A stretch of 8,154 nucleotides of DNA, taken from Anaerolineae bacterium. GTDB taxonomy: Bacteria; Chloroflexota; Anaerolineae; JAFGEY01. How positions within the stretch are numbered: position 1 is the first letter of the stretch; each line of letters begins with the position of its first letter. Position numbers and translations under genes: made by a program. Location: positions 1-8,154 of the forward strand of contig JAFGEY010000476.1 of the NCBI GenBank assembly GCA_016931365.1, given 5' to 3'. The notes beneath the pieces were generated by a model. That model saw only the letters and a list, made by a program, of their open reading frames with translations. It made no database searches and had not been told where the DNA came from. Of the stretch, positions 6,712 to 8,154 are shown piece by piece.

Positions 6712-7602
6712 ATGAGCCTGCGCACCAGAATCATCAACAAACTCGTTGCCTGGCAGATGTCGGGCTGGTCCAAAGGGACCATTGAAGCGCAGCGCGCCCG
6801 GCAGGAAAGCGCGCTCAGATATGTCCGGCTCCCCGCAGACGTCCGCTGCCGGCCCGTCAGCGCGGAAGGCGTACCAGCGGAGTGGATCGAAGCGTCCGGC
6901 GCGGGCGCTGGCGTGCTGCTGTACCTGCACGGCGGCGCTTTCTGCCTGGGCTCGATCGCCAGCTCGCGCGAATGGGTCGCCAGGCTGGCACGCGCCACAA
7001 GGATGCGCGCGCTGGCTATCGACTACCGGTTGGCGCCGGAACATCCCTATCCCGCGGCGCTGGATGATGCAACCACAGCCTATCTGTGGCTGCTCAAAGC
7101 AGGTGTCGAGCCATCCCAAATCATTCTGGTCGGCGATTCTGCCGGTGGCGGCCTGGTACTGTCGACGCTGGTGGCCCTGCGTGATGCCGGACGACCGCTT
7201 CCTGCCGGGGCGGTGTGTATCTCGCCCTGGACCGATCTGGCCCTTACCGGCGGGTCGATCCAAGACAAAGCCCGGATCGATCCGATCTTGTCGCCCACCG
7301 ATCTCGATACATATGCCGGATACTATGTCGGAGAATATGGACGAACCGAGCCGCTGCTTTCCCCCCTGTACGCCGATTTGCAGGGGCTGCCGCCGCTGTT
7401 GATTCAAGTAGGGACGAACGAAACCCTGTTCGACGATGCCGTACGCTGCGCCGATAGGGCGCGCTCGATCGGTGTGGATGTCACGCTGGAAATCTGGGCG
7501 GAAATGTTCCACGTCTTTCAGATGTTCCCGTTTTTGACTGAAACGAAGCGGGCGGTGACATCGATCGCCGATTGGGCGGCGACAGCAGTGTCGTTGGAAT
7601 GA
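6712..7602 (+). CDS. HSL-family alpha/beta hydrolase / esterase (Abhydrolase_3)
   Basis: A 296-aa cytosolic-looking esterase of the hormone-sensitive-lipase-like family (bacterial esterase family IV), which usually hydrolyses short-chain esters or lactones. The family-defining HGG oxyanion motif is LHGGAFCLG (H73-G74-G75). DYRLAPEHPYPAALDD follows at about 104-119, the nucleophile is GDSAGG with Ser143, and the catalytic His is H267 in EMFHVF. The acid segment reads GTNETLFDD (234-242): where many members have Asp-Pro-Leu this one has Glu237, so the acid may be E237 or a neighbouring Asp. No signal peptide or membrane helix is seen. AGGA at 6701-6704, 7 nt before the ATG, supports the start. 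The 13-bp gap to the preceding hydrolase indicates an operon, but the two proteins belong to different hydrolase families and are not a recent duplication. The exact substrate cannot be assigned. Confidence 0.92.
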   Translation: MSLRTRIINKLVAWQMSGWSKGTIEAQRARQESALRYVRLPADVRCRPVSAEGVPAEWIEASGAGAGVLLYLHGGAFCLGSIASSREWVARLARATRMRALAIDYRLAPEHPYPAALDDATTAYLWLLKAGVEPSQIILVGDSAGGGLVLSTLVALRDAGRPLPAGAVCISPWTDLALTGGSIQDKARIDPILSPTDLDTYAGYYVGEYGRTEPLLSPLYADLQGLPPLLIQVGTNETLFDDAVRCADRARSIGVDVTLEIWAEMFHVFQMFPFLTETKRAVTSIADWAATAVSLE

Positions 7603-7714
7603 TTGCTTTTTGCTGAGCCAGGCGGATTTGTACGGCGAGTGGCTGCACGAATTTGGCTGGTGGTACGATCAACTGTCGGATGAAAAGCAGGCCCATGACA
7701 CGCATGGAAATTGA
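7601..7714 (+). pseudogene. Possible decayed coding remnant
   Basis: This frame overlaps the esterase stop and reads to a TGA at 7712-7714. It includes a protein-like stretch, QADLYGEWLHEFGWWYDQLS (7619-7678), rich in Trp, Tyr and acidic residues unlike random sequence. No start with a ribosome site is present; a TTG at 7610 is the only candidate. The HEFGWW segment vaguely recalls the EEFGWRG glutamate motif of CPBP proteases, whose C-terminal motif lies downstream at 7789-7863, at roughly the expected distance but in another frame. This may therefore be the 5' part of the same broken gene. The link is speculative. Confidence 0.2.
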
Positions 7715-7779
7715 GGCTACCCTGAACCCAGAAGGAAAAGGAACAGCACCTCCCCGGCCGAACCAAGTTTCTGGTCTGA

Positions 7780-7935
7780 CCTGGTGGTGGGGCCTTTTTC
7801 GGCGGGTTCGTTTTCAGTTACATCCGCGAGAAAACCGGCTCAGTCATCGCTCCGGCGCTCCTGTACTTCCACTACCAAAATGGTCGTCTCCGAAATGCAG
7901 TATCGTACTACCCAAGTTTGCATTTTGCGTATTAG
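7780..7935 (+). pseudogene. C-terminal remnant of a CPBP (CAAX/Abi) intramembrane protease
   Basis: Frame 1 after a TGA at 7777-7779 encodes GGGAFFGGFVFSYIREK then TGSVIAPALLYFH (about 7783-7872). This matches the last conserved block of CPBP-family membrane proteases, typically FGxxRxxTGSxxAPxLLHxxxN, including the metal-ligand His position (H at 7870-7872). The following residues, YQNGRLRNAVSYYPSLHFAY, end at TAG 7933-7935. They lack the usual hydrophobic last helix, so the end also looks scrambled. The upstream glutamate (EExxxR) and FxxxH motifs are absent from this frame, and no start or ribosome site exists. It is a broken fragment, not a functional enzyme. CPBP proteases often act on peptides or in bacteriocin immunity, but nothing here shows the former role. 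Confidence 0.6.
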
Positions 7936-7946
7936 CGTAGTAAAAT
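7918..7946 (+). promoter_or_regulatory. Promoter of the right-edge gene
   Basis: TTGCAT (7918-7923) and TAAAAT (7941-7946, five of six to the -10 consensus) are separated by 17 bp. The -35 matches only in its TTG. Transcription would begin near 7953, about 19 nt before the start codon, with GGAGG at 7962-7966 inside this short leader. The site overlaps the end of the protease remnant, suggesting that remnant's tail has been taken over as regulatory sequence. Confidence 0.45.
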
Positions 7947-7971
7947 TCACACGATTTGATCGGAGGGAGCG

Positions 7972-8154
7972 ATGAACGAGGCCGGGTACGCACAGTCACA
8001 GGGAATGCGCTTGCTCAAGCAGGTAGTGGAAACGATCGGTCCGTTGTTCACGGTCGAGCAGGTCAGATCCGTTGCGATGTCCCCACCGGCAGCATCAGGC
8101 CAGGGGCTGACGCCACAGCGGATCAATGGTTTGCTGAGCCAGTTAGCTCAAGCG
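7972..8154 (+). CDS. N-terminus of an unidentified, possibly winged-helix protein (partial, runs off the edge)
   Basis: ATG 7972 follows GGAGG (7962-7966) by 5 nt, and the frame is open for 61 codons to the window end. The start reads MNEAGYAQSQGMRLLKQ. Next comes TIGPLFTVEQVRSVAMS, then LTPQRINGLLSQLAQA. The helix / LFT / helix / linker / helix order, ending in a Leu-rich helix, is like the N-terminal winged helix seen on AbiEi-type antitoxin regulators and on some ATPases (FT..DAR..A....S....LL..L). That resemblance is by eye only. No catalytic motif falls inside the visible part, so the function is not assigned. It has its own promoter and is a separate unit from the hydrolases. Confidence 0.75.
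   Translation, partial: MNEAGYAQSQGMRLLKQVVETIGPLFTVEQVRSVAMSPPAASGQGLTPQRINGLLSQLAQA

Larger units (their letters stand above)
7603..7971. other. Intergenic region with gene debris
   Basis: This gap of about 370 bp carries no intact gene. It contains two short protein-like fragments in different frames (7601-7714 and 7780-7935) and, at its right end, the promoter and ribosome site of the next gene. I see no clear intrinsic terminator for the hydrolase operon and no repeats marking an insertion. Confidence 0.5.

Noticed and set aside
6619..7512. Minus-strand open frame of 297 codons opposite the HSL esterase
   Set aside because: The + strand has HGG, GDSAGG and the catalytic His; the reverse frame has no family signature.
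1..8154. CRISPR arrays, tRNA or rRNA genes
   Set aside because: No regularly spaced direct repeats and no recognisable tRNA or rRNA sequence were seen by eye on either strand.

Overview
The window most resembles the chromosome of a Chloroflexota-type bacterium (Caldilinea/Anaerolineae-like). This is inferred from the long PAS/PAS/GAF/GAF hybrid kinase, the style of its first GAF domain and the moderately high GC of the genes. No RNA gene or other marker confirms the taxon. All convincing genes lie on the + strand.

Layout. Positions 1-718 are a lower-GC, gene-poor stretch. It holds a possible tail of an upstream gene (1-63), a compact inverted-repeat element of about 136 bp (123-258) that looks like a MITE, and a promoter / structured segment / terminator-like hairpin arrangement (441-586). 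That arrangement could be a small RNA or an attenuating leader. Positions 719-1207 encode a single-domain response regulator interrupted by an in-frame TAA at 878-880, with the reading frame otherwise intact on both sides. Its stop codon overlaps the start of a 1537-aa membrane-anchored hybrid histidine kinase (1204-5817; 4 TM, 5 PAS, 2 GAF, HisKA, HATPase_c, REC).

After a 125-bp gap carrying a near-consensus promoter, a second operon encodes two alpha/beta hydrolases of different families. The first is a membrane-anchored Abhydrolase_5-like protein (5943-6698). The second is an HSL/Abhydrolase_3 esterase (6712-7602), 13 bp downstream. Positions 7603-7971 contain no intact gene but hold the recognisable C-terminal remnant of a CPBP (CAAX/Abi) intramembrane protease, followed by a promoter and a strong ribosome site for a last gene. 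That gene starts at 7972 and runs off the window; its N-terminus looks winged-helix-like.

How the genes work together. The response regulator and kinase form a translationally coupled two-component operon. The kinase reads a membrane or cytosolic signal through its PAS/GAF stack and passes phosphate to its own C-terminal receiver. The companion receiver is disabled, or split, by the nonsense codon. The hydrolase pair is a separate transcription unit with no visible link to the kinase except proximity. No large unknown system is evident; the best leads are the interrupted receiver, the structured leader and the protease remnant.
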